Assembly (NCBI GenBank): GCA_028280445.1
Contig: JANQLU010000124.1
Span: 1 to 64,000 of the forward strand
From: Pirellulaceae bacterium
GTDB lineage: Bacteria > Planctomycetota > Planctomycetia > Pirellulales > Pirellulaceae
Length of the DNA: 64,000 nucleotides
Direction of reading: 5' to 3'
The position numbers and the translations under genes are program-made. Each line of letters begins with the position of its first letter. The first letter of the stretch is position 1. Under the pieces are notes generated by a model. It saw nothing but the letters and a program-made list of their open reading frames with translations, ran no database searches and was not told the origin of the DNA. Below are positions 17,368 to 26,520 of the stretch, in pieces.

Positions 17368-17814
17368 ATGGCCAATAAACGCAAGAAAACTTATGTCGAT
17401 TCGCACGTTCAAGGACGATTGATCCGGCGAATCATGGTTCACTGGTGCATTTTCTTTTTCGTGACTTGTGGCCTGTTCGCCATCATGAATGCACTGGGCG
17501 GCGACCCTGGGGTTTCTATCTGGGAACGACTTTGGGGTGATACGAGCACGATGGTGATGGCCGGTTTGGTGATTCTGTGTCTGTTTCCGGCGTTTGCACT
17601 GGACACCGTCCGATTTAGCAATCGTTTTGTTGGGCCGATCAGTCGATTGCGAAGCAGTTTGCGGGAATTGGGTGAAACTGGAACCACCGAGAAAATCAAA
17701 TTCCGAGGCGACGATTTTTGGACTGAAATGGCCGACGCCTTCAATCAAGTGATCGATCAAGTCGAATCCCGTTCGACGACCGAAGCCAAAGACGAACAAG
17801 CCACGTCGGTTTAA
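17368..17814 (+). CDS. Small two-TM membrane protein, HAMP-like
   Basis: A 148-residue protein with two membrane segments (about residues 22-42 and 58-77). After the second segment comes a HAMP-like linker: FVGPISRLRSSLRELGETG and FWTEMADAFNQVIDQVE. The open frame reaches upstream to 17299, but the ATG at 17368 gives a natural basic N-terminus (MANKRKKTYVDSH) and is chosen. A HAMP without a kinase or methyl-accepting domain suggests a signalling adaptor or regulator. It lies 31 bases upstream of the TadE-like genes and is probably co-transcribed. Similar small proteins precede Tad-like genes in planctomycetes, in my recollection. Confidence 0.65.
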   Translation: MANKRKKTYVDSHVQGRLIRRIMVHWCIFFFVTCGLFAIMNALGGDPGVSIWERLWGDTSTMVMAGLVILCLFPAFALDTVRFSNRFVGPISRLRSSLRELGETGTTEKIKFRGDDFWTEMADAFNQVIDQVESRSTTEAKDEQATSV

Positions 17815-17845
17815 TTCCGAGTGTTTTTGAAATAGAGAACCAACG

Positions 17846-18262
17846 ATGTTTAACAAAACAAAACATAAAACACGTACAAAACGAAAACGACGCGGCGGAG
17901 CGGTTGTCGAATTGGCGGTTTGTATTCCGGTCATCGCATTGATCGGATTCGGAGCCATGGAAGCTGCCAGCATGATATTTTTGCGGCAAGCGTTGGTGCA
18001 GAGCGCTTATGAGACCGTCAAAGAGTCGGTGAAAACCAATGGCCAGCAAACGTTGGCGATTCGCCGTGGACAACAAGTCTTGGACTCTCGGGAAATCGAA
18101 GGGGAAACGATCACCTTTAGCCCTGCAAACACTGACGAATTGCCACGTGGCACACCGGTGACGGTCACGGTGACGGCGCCTGGCGATTCCAACAGCATTC
18201 TGCCTTTTGGACCTTTTAAAGGTCAGACGATTACGGTCACTGCGACCATGATCAAAGAGTAA
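17846..18262 (+). CDS. TadE-like pseudopilin protein
   Basis: A 138-residue TadE-like protein. The basic N-terminus KRKRRGGAVVELAVCIPVIALIGFG is the family's prepilin-like hydrophobic segment with the conserved Glu. A small exported domain follows. TadE-like minor pseudopilins work with Tad (Flp) pilus or secretion systems. It is the first of three related genes (17846, 18314, 19401), with intergenic gaps of 51 and 37 bases. No tad ATPase or secretin genes lie in the window. Confidence 0.82.
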   Translation: MFNKTKHKTRTKRKRRGGAVVELAVCIPVIALIGFGAMEAASMIFLRQALVQSAYETVKESVKTNGQQTLAIRRGQQVLDSREIEGETITFSPANTDELPRGTPVTVTVTAPGDSNSILPFGPFKGQTITVTATMIKE

Positions 18263-18313
18263 CGAATCATTTCAGTTGTCCCACCAATTCAATAAAACGT
18301 TGAGGAAGCATTC

Positions 18314-19363
18314 ATGATTTGCCGCAAGTCAAATGCAAAACGAATTCGCCGAGGAGCGATGTTACCGATGGTCGCCGTCGTCATGATCATTTTGATCGTC
18401 GGTGCCGTTTTTACAGTCGATATCGCCTACATGCACATGGTCCGTGCCGAACTGCGAACGGCAACCGATGCCGCGGCTCGAGCTGGAGCGGAAACTTTGG
18501 CGCGCACGCAAGACCGAGAACAAGCGATTACGGCAGCGATCAACATTGCTGCACAAAACAAAGTTTCGGGCGATGGGCTAATTCTGCGGCGCAGTGACAT
18601 TCAAGTTGGTGGTGTCCGCGAGAATGACGGCAAATTTGAATTCCTTGCCGACTCGCAACCGTTTAGCTCGGTTCGCGTGGTTGGAAAACGGACTGCGGAT
18701 TCGGCCAGTGGGCCAGTCAATTTGTTTTTTGGGCCTTTGTTGGGGCAAAGCAATTTTCAACCAATTCAGTCGGCCACAGCAACGTCGTCCGTCCGGGATA
18801 TTGCTTTGGTGTTGGACGTTTCTGGATCGATGCAAAGGCGTGACGCCGGGGACGGTAAAACCAGAAACCAGGCACTCATCGACGCAGTCAATGTGTTTAT
18901 CGACGAGATTGAACAATCGAGTCCCAATTCTGCCATTTCTGTTACGACTTATTCCACGAACGCTTCACGAGATCTTGCATTGACCAGCAACCTCAATACT
19001 GTCCGCCAGGTTGTCAATGGCATTGGAGCCCGAGGATTTACGAACATTTTTCAAGGGCTTCGATTTGGCAGCGATTCATTGGAACAGGATCGAAATCGTC
19101 GACCGTTTGCCGAACGAACCATCATTGTGATGACCGATGGAAATTTCAATGTCGGGGGGAATCCATTGCCTTCCGCAGACGTTGCTGTGAGACGCGGACA
19201 TTCCATTCACACCGTGACGTTCAGTGGAGGAGCCAACCAGTCCATCATGCGACAAGTTGCTCAGCGTGGTGGCGGTATCCATTTGCATGCGGACGATGCA
19301 AGTGATTTGAACGAAGCGTTTCGCAATATCGCAAAAACTCTTTCTGTCCTTCTGGTCGAATAA
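18314..19363 (+). CDS. TadG-like protein with von Willebrand A domain
   Basis: A 349-residue protein with an N-terminal TadG/Flp-like hydrophobic segment (RRGAMLPMVAVVMIILIVG) ahead of AATDAAARAGAETLA, typical of the TadG family. A C-terminal vWA domain begins at about residue 163; its MIDAS motif DVSGS is at 168-172, and the later conserved Thr and Asp residues are visible (MTDGNFN). Such proteins are anchored in the inner membrane with the vWA domain outside and take part in adhesion or pilus-like assembly. RBS GAGGAAG lies six bases before the ATG. Middle gene of the TadE/G group. Confidence 0.85.
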   Translation: MICRKSNAKRIRRGAMLPMVAVVMIILIVGAVFTVDIAYMHMVRAELRTATDAAARAGAETLARTQDREQAITAAINIAAQNKVSGDGLILRRSDIQVGGVRENDGKFEFLADSQPFSSVRVVGKRTADSASGPVNLFFGPLLGQSNFQPIQSATATSSVRDIALVLDVSGSMQRRDAGDGKTRNQALIDAVNVFIDEIEQSSPNSAISVTTYSTNASRDLALTSNLNTVRQVVNGIGARGFTNIFQGLRFGSDSLEQDRNRRPFAERTIIVMTDGNFNVGGNPLPSADVAVRRGHSIHTVTFSGGANQSIMRQVAQRGGGIHLHADDASDLNEAFRNIAKTLSVLLVE

Positions 19364-19400
19364 CAAGCTCATCGCAGATTAAATCACAACAGGGATAACC

Positions 19401-19796
19401 ATGAAACGCTTTGCAAAGCTGAAAAGAAATAGAACGGGTGCGACAGCGGTCGAATTCGCCATGGCGCTGCCGCTATTGCTGCTGATGTTGTTTGGCACTT
19501 ATGAACTGAGCCGTGTTAACATGATGTTTCATACCGCCGAAGCGGCAGCTTACGAAGGTGCAAGGTTGGGGATCACTCCCGGCGCTTCGAGCGACGAATG
19601 TGAGCAAGCCGCAGCCGCTATGTTGGCGACCGCCGGCATCAAAAATGCCCAGATCACTACCAGGCTGCAAGAGGATGCCGAGACGATTTCGGTTACCGTT
19701 TCTTTGTCCTATCGCGACAATACCGTGATGTTTCCAATTTTTATGGGGCAGGATGCCAGGATTACCAAAACGTGTGAGTTGGTTCGTGAGCAGTAA
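19401..19796 (+). CDS. TadE-like pseudopilin protein
   Basis: A 131-residue TadE-like protein. The N-terminal pseudopilin segment RTGATAVEFAMALPLLLLML, with the conserved Glu at the fifth position of the hydrophobic run, is followed by a TM helix. A small extracytoplasmic domain follows with one Cys (SSDECEQAAAA). It closes the TadE/G group and ends only five bases before the convergent rhomboid gene stop, leaving no room for a terminator. Confidence 0.82.
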   Translation: MKRFAKLKRNRTGATAVEFAMALPLLLLMLFGTYELSRVNMMFHTAEAAAYEGARLGITPGASSDECEQAAAAMLATAGIKNAQITTRLQEDAETISVTVSLSYRDNTVMFPIFMGQDARITKTCELVREQ

Positions 19797-19801
19797 CAGT
19801 A

Positions 19802-20986
19802 TTACTCGTCTCGCAACTGTTTACTTTTTTGTTCCAGGAATTCGATCTCTTCGTCCGTGAGAATTTCTCGGCCTTTTTCCGAAATTTTCTCCAGAATGGC
19901 GTCCAGTTTTTTAGTGTCGGCGGAATCGATGCGCTCCGGCATCTTTAGAATGACTGCCGGATCATCGGAACGTTTTTTGTCTTTTCGAGGTCGCCGCGAG
20001 TTAGCCCAGCGCGGTTTTTTCCCCAACATTCGATCAATCCACGGCATGATCCGCCATTGATTTTTCCAATAAAAATAACCGAATATGGCACCGCCAACGT
20101 GAGCTGCATGCCCAACTCCGCTGATATATCTTTCTCCGCTCAAAGCCAGCAAAACTGGATGCAAATCAAACAGAAAATAGATGAGTGCCAGAATTCTGAT
20201 TTGAATCGGGAACAGAAAATAAATGTAAACTCTTTCGTACGGATACATCATGGCATAGACCGCGACGATTCCCCAAACGGCGCCCGATGCGCCAATGGCG
20301 GGAACCATGGTGCCGGTATACAGATCCAATCCGATATAAGCCAGGCTGGCGACCAACAATGCCGCGAAATAGAAAGCGGTGAATTCTTTGGGCCCGTAAA
20401 TCTGTTCGAGTCGTCTGCCGAACCAACACAAAAACAGCATGTTGAACACCAGATGTAAAATTGAATATCGCGAATGACAAAATCCGCAAGTGATCAATCG
20501 CCAGATTTGTCCTGACATGACTTTTTTGGTGTCGAGTTCCAGCCACTTTTGGAGAGTGGAAACTTGCGGCAGGTAATCGATGTCTTCGAGCAACTCTGCT
20601 GCTCGTTTTTGGGCTTCAATTTGCTTTTTGTTTTCAGCCTGTTTTTTGCTGTCAGCTTGTTTTTCGCTGTCGGTCTGTTTGTCGCCGTCAGCCTGTTTTT
20701 TGTTATCAGTCTGATTTTTGCCGTCGGTCTGATTTTTGTTTTCTGCAGAATTCTCGGAATCATCGGGCACAACATCGCTGGGAATGGAAACCAGGTCGCT
20801 TCCATAGGTCTCCCGATACTCCTCGATTGTCATCGGCCGCGACACAAAAATCTGGAGTATAAAAACAACGATGTTGATTGCGAGCAATTTCTTCCAGACT
20901 TCCCAGTCGCGAAAACTGGTTGATCCTCGCGACGGTCCCCAGCCGCCGTAGTTTTGCCGCGCGTAATCGCGATTTTCAAAACCCAT
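19802..20986 (-). CDS. Rhomboid family intramembrane serine protease
   Basis: A 394-residue rhomboid protease that cleaves membrane proteins within the lipid bilayer. The catalytic Ser is in GASGA (Ser234), its His in GHAAHVGG (probably His296), and the oxyanion Asn in HLVFNML (Asn182). A first TM segment (about 33-48) precedes the core by about 110 residues. That linker includes seven six-residue repeats of the type K-x-Q-(T/A)-D/E-x at residues 84-125. The C-terminal tail, about 80 residues, is charged and cytosolic. Substrates are unknown. Confidence 0.9.
   Translation of the reverse strand: MGFENRDYARQNYGGWGPSRGSTSFRDWEVWKKLLAINIVVFILQIFVSRPMTIEEYRETYGSDLVSIPSDVVPDDSENSAENKNQTDGKNQTDNKKQADGDKQTDSEKQADSKKQAENKKQIEAQKRAAELLEDIDYLPQVSTLQKWLELDTKKVMSGQIWRLITCGFCHSRYSILHLVFNMLFLCWFGRRLEQIYGPKEFTAFYFAALLVASLAYIGLDLYTGTMVPAIGASGAVWGIVAVYAMMYPYERVYIYFLFPIQIRILALIYFLFDLHPVLLALSGERYISGVGHAAHVGGAIFGYFYWKNQWRIMPWIDRMLGKKPRWANSRRPRKDKKRSDDPAVILKMPERIDSADTKKLDAILEKISEKGREILTDEEIEFLEQKSKQLRDE
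20612..20737 (-). repeat. Seven 18-bp tandem repeats within the rhomboid gene
   Basis: The stretch encodes KNQTDG, KNQTDN, KKQADG, DKQTDS, EKQADS, KKQAEN and KKQIEA, a degenerate hexapeptide repeat. The DNA reads as 18-bp units with a shared CTGTTTTT core in plus orientation. The region lies in the loop between the first membrane helix and the rhomboid core. Confidence 0.8.
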
Positions 20987-21283
20987 GGATTAAAGCCTTT
21001 TAACGAACTGGACTCATCAAACGCGTTGTCAGATTGGTTGTCGTCGACGTGTATTGTATTCGTTAACTCGTGGTGAGCCAAATGATTGATATGCCCGAGT
21101 GGCTGATTAAGATCAGCATTTTTTGCTTGATTACTGTTTGATTTTGCTTGAAAATTGTTCTCGAAGCGGTGAAGTGTGGGCCGACGATGTTGACTGAGGT
21201 TCCGAAGACCGATCGAAAATGTATCGTTGGACGCCACAAGTTTTTTCCGGCCGTTGGATCCTGAACTTTTGTTAACCAGATAT

Positions 21284-21763
21284 ATGCGGCGCCAGTTTTC
21301 AATTAAATCGCTTTTATGGATAACCACTGGAGTTGCGGTGGTGCTGGTGGCGGTGTTGGTCTTGTTCAAAACCAATAATTCACGCGAGCAACGATTTCTC
21401 GACAGCTCAAAGAACGCGTGGAAAATCAATCGCAAGCTTAGGAAGTTTGAGGCAAGAAACCTGGACAATTCGATTACCTCGATTGCCGACCTCGTTCGAT
21501 CCAAGATTCTCGATGACGAAGATTCGCGATTCCTCGCAAAACACAAAGCGCGGTATTATCCCCCAACTGAACAAACCAATGACCAATCGGTTCGGATGGA
21601 AATGCAAATCATGAACAAACGTATTCTTTGCTTTTCCGATGGTTCGGTAGCTTTGATCCACGACAGTCCAGGTGGGTACGCAAACATATCACTTCAAGAA
21701 TTCTGTGAAATCAATAAAAAACGGATCCAGTACCATTTTGAAGCTGCGCATCAAGATCGTTGA
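21284..21763 (+). CDS. Small single-TM protein of unknown function
   Basis: A 159-residue protein starting MRRQFSIKSLLWITTGVAV. This basic segment plus a Ser-Leu-Leu hydrophobic helix is an N-terminus repeatedly found in planctomycete proteins of unknown role. After the single TM helix (about residues 9-28) the rest is soluble and charged. The ATG at 21284 is chosen over an upstream in-frame start at 21227, because this conserved motif begins at it. No catalytic motif is seen. Confidence 0.55.
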   Translation: MRRQFSIKSLLWITTGVAVVLVAVLVLFKTNNSREQRFLDSSKNAWKINRKLRKFEARNLDNSITSIADLVRSKILDDEDSRFLAKHKARYYPPTEQTNDQSVRMEMQIMNKRILCFSDGSVALIHDSPGGYANISLQEFCEINKKRIQYHFEAAHQDR

Positions 21764-21908
21764 TGCAATTTAGTCGGCGACAATGTGATGACCGAAGACG
21801 TAATAAACTTCAAAGCTGAGTTGCCTTAGCCAGCGGTAGTTATAAAGCCGTTTGTTGGCTGGCATCCTCTCGGTACAATGTTTTAACTCAAAAGATACGA
21901 GCTATACC

Positions 21909-22424
21909 ATGTTGATGAAACTGATAACCGTGTTCTCAATTGGGATATTTCTTTTCCCCGGGATTCCAGTCCAGCAAGAGAATGAAACACGACCCAAAAT
22001 TTCAGTGACGGAAAAATCTATCGTTAAAAACATTGGACAATCAAAATACAAAATCACGTTTTGGTGCGCAGGCTCCAAGTCGTTGAAATTCGACAATTTT
22101 GATGCGAAGGCCGATGTAAAAACAATTGCTCCCTCGTTTCATTTGAGGATAACCAATTCGGGAAAAACGGGAGTTTTCCATCGAGGCACGGGGGTTGGTA
22201 AACCAATTCTCAATTGGCGAAAATCCAACGGAAAAAATTGGACGAGCTGTAACGTCCTTCTTTGCGGCCATGATATTTCCGTCCACGAAATACCTGCTGG
22301 CAAATCAGTTGTTTTTCGTGGAGCACTGAGAGCGCCCAGTGAATATTGGACCAAGCGTTGCAAAGTGAGTTTTTATGTTGAAGGTGCTATGATCAGAATC
22401 ATATCCGAACGTTTGGATGAATGA
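21909..22424 (+). CDS. Secreted protein of unknown function
   Basis: A 171-residue protein with a short signal-peptide-like start (MLMKLITVFSIGIFLFPGIP) and a mature part predicted to be mostly beta-strand. It contains two Cys pairs that could form disulfides (WCAGSK, CNVLLCGHD). The frame opens at 21852 but the ATG at 21909 begins the signal peptide. No family is recognised. Confidence 0.5.
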   Translation: MLMKLITVFSIGIFLFPGIPVQQENETRPKISVTEKSIVKNIGQSKYKITFWCAGSKSLKFDNFDAKADVKTIAPSFHLRITNSGKTGVFHRGTGVGKPILNWRKSNGKNWTSCNVLLCGHDISVHEIPAGKSVVFRGALRAPSEYWTKRCKVSFYVEGAMIRIISERLDE

Positions 22425-22510
22425 TTGCTCATAACAATGTATTGCACCGAATCGGCGACGGGTTCTGTGAACACTGGCTTACGCGTTTCCCTCAATAAAA
22501 CCGCGAATTT

Positions 22511-23443
22511 ATGAATTCTCTAGTTTCGGCAATTGGTCATACCCCACTTATTCGGCTTCAGCGGATTGTTAGTTCGAACCATGCCAATGTGTGGCTCAAG
22601 CTAGAAGGGATGAACCCAACGGGATCATACAAAGATCGGATGGTGCTGGCTCAGGTACGTGATGCGATTGACGCCGGGCAGTTGGAGCAGGCGATCCCGT
22701 TGGAGTGCACTGGAGGGAGTACGGGGACATCTCTCGCTTTTGTTTGTGCCGCGATGGAGCTGCCGTCTGCGATCATTACGTCGGATGCTTTTTCACAAGA
22801 CAAAACGGATTCGATGAGAGCGTTCGGTGCCGATGTGATTGTCGAGCCAAGTGAAAATGGCAGAATTACTCCTTGCCTGTGGCAAAGAATGCGGAACCGG
22901 GCCGCTCAAATGCACGCCAGCGGCAGTCATTTCTGGCTGGATCAATTCAACAATCCCGCGACGACATCGGCGTTCGAACCGTTTGCGGAAGAAATCCTGG
23001 CCGTTCATCCTGTTTTTGATGCATTCTGTGCTGCGGTTGGAACGGCTGGAATGCTGGTCGGGGCTGGCAGACGACTACGTCAATCGTTGCCGGATTTGAA
23101 AGTCGTTGCCGTCGAACCAGAATCTTGTTCGGTTTTGTCAGGCAATCCGCCGGGGCCCCATACGGTTGATGGAACGGCTGCCGGTTTTGTGCCGCCACTG
23201 TACGACGATTCACTGGTCGATTCCGTGATCGCAATTGCCGAACGCGAAGCGCGTGTGATGTGCCAACGATTGGCCAAAGAAGAGGGAATTTTTGCCGGGA
23301 CTTCGACGGGGCTGAACGTTTGTGCGGCGCTGCAACTGGCAGAAAGTCTGGGGCCAAATCGAAGTGTGGTGACGGTCGCTTGTGATACGGGGTTCAAATA
23401 TATGTCGGGCAATTTGTTTCAGTCGGAAATGCCGGACGTGTGA
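22511..23443 (+). CDS. Cysteine-synthase-like PLP enzyme
   Basis: A 310-residue fold-type II PLP enzyme of the cysteine synthase (CysK/CysM) family. It would make cysteine from O-acetyl- or O-phosphoserine and sulfide or a carrier sulfur. The PLP lysine lies in GSYKDRMV (Lys41), the substrate loop is ECTGGSTGTSLA, and the PLP phosphate loop appears as VGTAGML. Ser/Thr at EGIFAGTSTGLN completes the site. Length fits the family. No Cys-metabolism partner is adjacent. Confidence 0.8.
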   Translation: MNSLVSAIGHTPLIRLQRIVSSNHANVWLKLEGMNPTGSYKDRMVLAQVRDAIDAGQLEQAIPLECTGGSTGTSLAFVCAAMELPSAIITSDAFSQDKTDSMRAFGADVIVEPSENGRITPCLWQRMRNRAAQMHASGSHFWLDQFNNPATTSAFEPFAEEILAVHPVFDAFCAAVGTAGMLVGAGRRLRQSLPDLKVVAVEPESCSVLSGNPPGPHTVDGTAAGFVPPLYDDSLVDSVIAIAEREARVMCQRLAKEEGIFAGTSTGLNVCAALQLAESLGPNRSVVTVACDTGFKYMSGNLFQSEMPDV

Positions 23444-23890
23444 CAAGGTGAAGGAAGCGCTTGGTTTTTGACTGGATGAACAGGATTGACAGGATGTGTG
23501 CGCGGGAGATGTTGGTTTCGATGTGATGTGGTGTTTCGATGCTATTTCGTAGTTAGTTGTATTGTTTTTAAATGGCGTGTTGTGGTTTTTTTGCTTGCTT
23601 TGTTTGGCCGGTGGGAACCGGCCCTACTTGGTCGTTGTACGTGGTTATTTGGTTTTGATGCCGAATCGTTTGGCAAATCGGATGCTGCGGTGTTGTGCGT
23701 ACCAGCGGCGTTTGGATTCGTTGGTTGAGAATCGTCGTCTTCGAGTTCCGTCGGGCATGTTTTGTCTCCTGGTCTGTCAAATTCAAAGCCAATACCGTGG
23801 AGTTGAGCTTCTGTGACATGCAGCGAGAACAGTTTTTTTTTGTTACAAAAAAACAGTAAATGATTCAAAAACCGATTTTTTTGGACGAAA
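23444..23890. other. Intergenic region with family B and D-type repeats
   Basis: 447 bases with no supported gene. At 23470-23496 lies a copy of the GGATGAACAGGATTGACAGG motif (family D, also at 25615-25673 and 29851-29918). At 23606-23627 is a single family B unit. The remaining sequence shows no coding bias I could support; short open frames here contain repeat DNA. Confidence 0.6.
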
Positions 23891-24415
23891 ATGAATGAAA
23901 TTGCCTGGTGCAAGCCGGAATCTGATGAGTACGCGGAATACTACGAACCGTATATGCAGTTGGTCGGCGAGTCGGATCTGTTGGTGGCTCTGGATGACCA
24001 AATTGCCGAGTTTAACGGGACGCTGGATATCAGCGAATCCGAAGCCGAGGTATCGCATGAACCTTATACCTGGACGATCAAGCAGGTCGTTGGGCATTTG
24101 ATCGACAACGAACGAGTGTTCGCTTATCGAGCGATGAGATTTGCTGTTGCCGATCCGATTGAGCTGCCGGGATACGAACAGGATGACTATGTGGCGAACT
24201 CGGATTACCAGACGGTTACGCTGCAGCAATTGAAAGACGAGTTCGTTCAATTAAGAAAATCGAATCTGTTGATGTTGCGTCGGATTCGACCCGCGGCGTG
24301 GAACAATCGTGGTACGTCGGATGGACGTGAAATGACGGTTCGGGCAATCGCCTGTTTGTTGGTCGGACACGTGCGCCATCATTTGCAGATTGTTGGTGAC
24401 AGATTGGCGAGTTGA
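23891..24415 (+). CDS. DinB-family protein
   Basis: A 174-residue DinB/DinB_2-like four-helix protein. The metal-binding His pattern is visible in VVGHLIDNERV and, near the C-terminus, HVRHHL. DinB superfamily members are metal-binding proteins, some being thiol transferases (bacillithiol or mycothiol type). The role of this one is unknown. The ATG at 23891 is used. It ends 40 bases before the palindrome at 24455-24523 and is convergent with the following gene. Confidence 0.75.
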   Translation: MNEIAWCKPESDEYAEYYEPYMQLVGESDLLVALDDQIAEFNGTLDISESEAEVSHEPYTWTIKQVVGHLIDNERVFAYRAMRFAVADPIELPGYEQDDYVANSDYQTVTLQQLKDEFVQLRKSNLLMLRRIRPAAWNNRGTSDGREMTVRAIACLLVGHVRHHLQIVGDRLAS

Positions 24416-24454
24416 TGGCTTGGGGAGGGCGAGGCTCCTGCCGAGCTTGATTCT

Positions 24455-24523
24455 GTGAGCGGCAAGGCGCTAGCCGCCGGTACGAAGCACAAACGAACCG
24501 GCGGCTAGCGCCTTGCCGCTCAC
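24455..24523. repeat. Dispersed palindrome (family A), 27-bp perfect arms
   Basis: Perfect arms at 24455-24481 and 24497-24523 surround a 15-base loop; the right arm starts ACCGGCGGCTAGCGCC. It lies between convergent genes ending at 24415 and 24546 and is preceded by a family E fragment (GGGAGGGCGAGGCTCCTGCC) at 24423. As RNA it would form a very stable hairpin and could act as a bidirectional terminator (inference). Confidence 0.85.
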
Positions 24524-24545
24524 TGGTGGCTTTGGCCTGGTACTC

Positions 24546-25349
24546 TTAATCCTGGTTTTTTTGTGCTGTGCGGACTCGGTTCAATTGACGATATTCTTCG
24601 ATACCAACGGATCGAAATTGTTGAATCATCTGTTTAGCGTTTTCAATTCGAGAGTTATCCGTTTTGGATAATTTCCAGATCACAAAATGTTTTGATTTGG
24701 CTTGAATTTTCCTCGAACTCGTCGAACCGGGTATCGTCAATTGCATTTCGACCGTCTTGGGCATCAACGAGTTTTCTTTGATCGCTTTATTCAACTCCAG
24801 GCGGGCAAACGGTGGAAGTTTTTTTGGATCGGTCACGTTGAGCAGTGCGCATTGATCAATAAACTCGAAATAACGTGACATCGCTTTTTCGTTGGACGAC
24901 TTTTCTCCTCGACAACGATATTGCAGCGGTTCCGATTTCAATGACAACCAACCTGATTTGCTATCGTAGGTTTTTTGGAACTCCGGTTCGAACAGAAACG
25001 GCATGCGTTTTCGAAAAGCGGTATCATTGCGCATTGATTTGACGAAATGCTCCAATTTTTCCTGATCGACTTCGTATTTGACTTTGCGACTGGGATCGAG
25101 CAAAACAAATTTTTTGTTGCTGAAGTTGTAAATGATGACTTCGACTGGAGTTTCACTTTTTTTGGCCAGCTGAAAATCAAAAACAGCGTCTGAATTGAAC
25201 AACGTCAAATTTTCTGAAACTGGTTTTTGATTTTGATCGACGTAGATGTCGGTTTCGATGCGAAACTCTTGAGCGACGACATTTCCGCCAAATGCAGCCA
25301 GAGTCACAATCGCCAGTGGGATCAGGCGGAAATTCACTATCTGTTTCAT
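24546..25349 (-). CDS. Secreted protein of unknown function
   Basis: A 267-residue protein with a signal peptide (LIPLAIVTLAAFGGNVVAQ). The mature part combines beta-rich and charged stretches: FRIETDIYVDQNQK, VEVIIYNFSNKKFVLLD and SRKIQAKSKHFVIWKL. The two halves resemble a repeat of outer-membrane or lipoprotein-associated folds, but no family is recognised. Convergent with the DinB-like gene, with a palindrome between. Confidence 0.6.
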   Translation of the reverse strand: MKQIVNFRLIPLAIVTLAAFGGNVVAQEFRIETDIYVDQNQKPVSENLTLFNSDAVFDFQLAKKSETPVEVIIYNFSNKKFVLLDPSRKVKYEVDQEKLEHFVKSMRNDTAFRKRMPFLFEPEFQKTYDSKSGWLSLKSEPLQYRCRGEKSSNEKAMSRYFEFIDQCALLNVTDPKKLPPFARLELNKAIKENSLMPKTVEMQLTIPGSTSSRKIQAKSKHFVIWKLSKTDNSRIENAKQMIQQFRSVGIEEYRQLNRVRTAQKNQD

Positions 25350-25700
25350 CGCTCCCTCGCACCGAGAATTTAGAATTGCGAAATGGTAGCAAAACGCGAA
25401 ACGTGAATCGACATGAAATGAGAGTGGTACGCTAGCGTTTGATAGGGTGTTTCGGTGTTTGATTTCAGACAGGATGTACAGGATGAACAGGATGTCGTGG
25501 TTTGGGTGGAAATGGCTTACATTGGGTCACTTAAATAGCAAGTGAGTTCAACCTCGGGTTCTTCACTGGCAAAGCCGGCCCCGTCAGTGACACCCAAAAT
25601 CTATTTTGATGTGAGACAGGATGAACAGGATGTTTTGGAATTCCAAAATCCTGTCAATCCTGTTCATCCTGTCTAATTCCTGTCCTGAAAGTACGACCGT
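25350..25700. repeat. Repeat-containing intergenic region with family D palindrome
   Basis: No gene is seen. Two GGATG(T/A)ACAGGATGAACAGG direct-repeat runs occur at 25468-25497 and 25615-25673. The latter is a long imperfect palindrome centred on GGAATTCC (25637-25644): GACAGGATGAACAGGATG-type left, CATCCTGTTCATCCTGTC-type right. At 25564-25596 lies CACTGGCAAAGCCGGCCCCG, related to the CACTGGCAGAGCCAGTG-type element at 44969 and 59303. Confidence 0.7.
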
Positions 25701-26483
25701 CTACGCAAAATAGCTGACGGCGTTTTCAAAAATCACGCGGCCGTCTGGTTTTGTATCGAGGCCTTGTCGAGTCCAGCGTGGATGATGCGTCGGGTCGACG
25801 AATCGTTCGGGGTGCGGCATTAAGCCAAAAATGCGACCAGTGGGATCACAAATACCAGCGATGTTTTGGTCGGATCCATTTGGATTGATCGGAAATGGCA
25901 GCAGTGCACCATTTCCATTTTGGGAGGGGTCGCAGTAGGCCAATGCCAGTTGGCCGTTTTGCGCCAGAGAGTTCAAGGCGGTTTCGTCACGCACGACAAA
26001 TTTTCCTTCGGCGTGAGCAATGGGCAAATACATCAGATCAGTGTCACGTAAAAAAACGCAGGAGTCAGTTTTCGTTTTCAAATTGACCCAACGCGCTTCG
26101 TATCGTCCATTGTTGTTCCAAGTCAACGTTACCGAACGCTCACTAGTCGGATTTTCGTCGAACAATCCCGAATTCATCAGCACTTGAAAGCCGTTACAAA
26201 TACCGAGCATCAATTTTCCGGCATCGCGAAATTGTTGCAGGGCCTCGGCCAACCGTTGGCGCATTTGGGCAGCCATGATCCGGCCTGCCCCGACATCGTC
26301 TCCATAACTGAACCCGCCTGGAATACACAAGATTTGAAATTTCTGGGCGATTTTCGGTTGCTCCAGAAATTGATTGATGTGAACCTGTTCGCAGCTTGCA
26401 CCGGCCAACTCAAAAGCGAATTGAGTTTCATCGTTGCAGTTGGTGCCAGGCGATCGAAGAATGAGTGCTGTTACGTTAGCCAT
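25701..26483 (-). CDS. purQ: PurQ, phosphoribosylformylglycinamidine synthase glutaminase subunit
   Basis: A 260-residue class I glutamine amidotransferase that supplies ammonia to PurL for FGAM formation in purine synthesis. The nucleophile elbow is GICNGFQVLMNSG with the catalytic Cys. The early motif PGGFSYGDDVGAGRIMA is diagnostic for PurQ. The His-Glu pair is seen in GLMPHPERF. It follows purL on the same strand after a 194-bp gap containing a palindrome. In the usual order, PurS and PurL and PurQ form a complex; here PurS is part of PurL. Confidence 0.95.
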   Translation of the reverse strand: MANVTALILRSPGTNCNDETQFAFELAGASCEQVHINQFLEQPKIAQKFQILCIPGGFSYGDDVGAGRIMAAQMRQRLAEALQQFRDAGKLMLGICNGFQVLMNSGLFDENPTSERSVTLTWNNNGRYEARWVNLKTKTDSCVFLRDTDLMYLPIAHAEGKFVVRDETALNSLAQNGQLALAYCDPSQNGNGALLPFPINPNGSDQNIAGICDPTGRIFGLMPHPERFVDPTHHPRWTRQGLDTKPDGRVIFENAVSYFA

Positions 26484-26520
26484 GATTGAATCTGTGTAAC
26501 GTGATGTTTTTGAGTGATGT

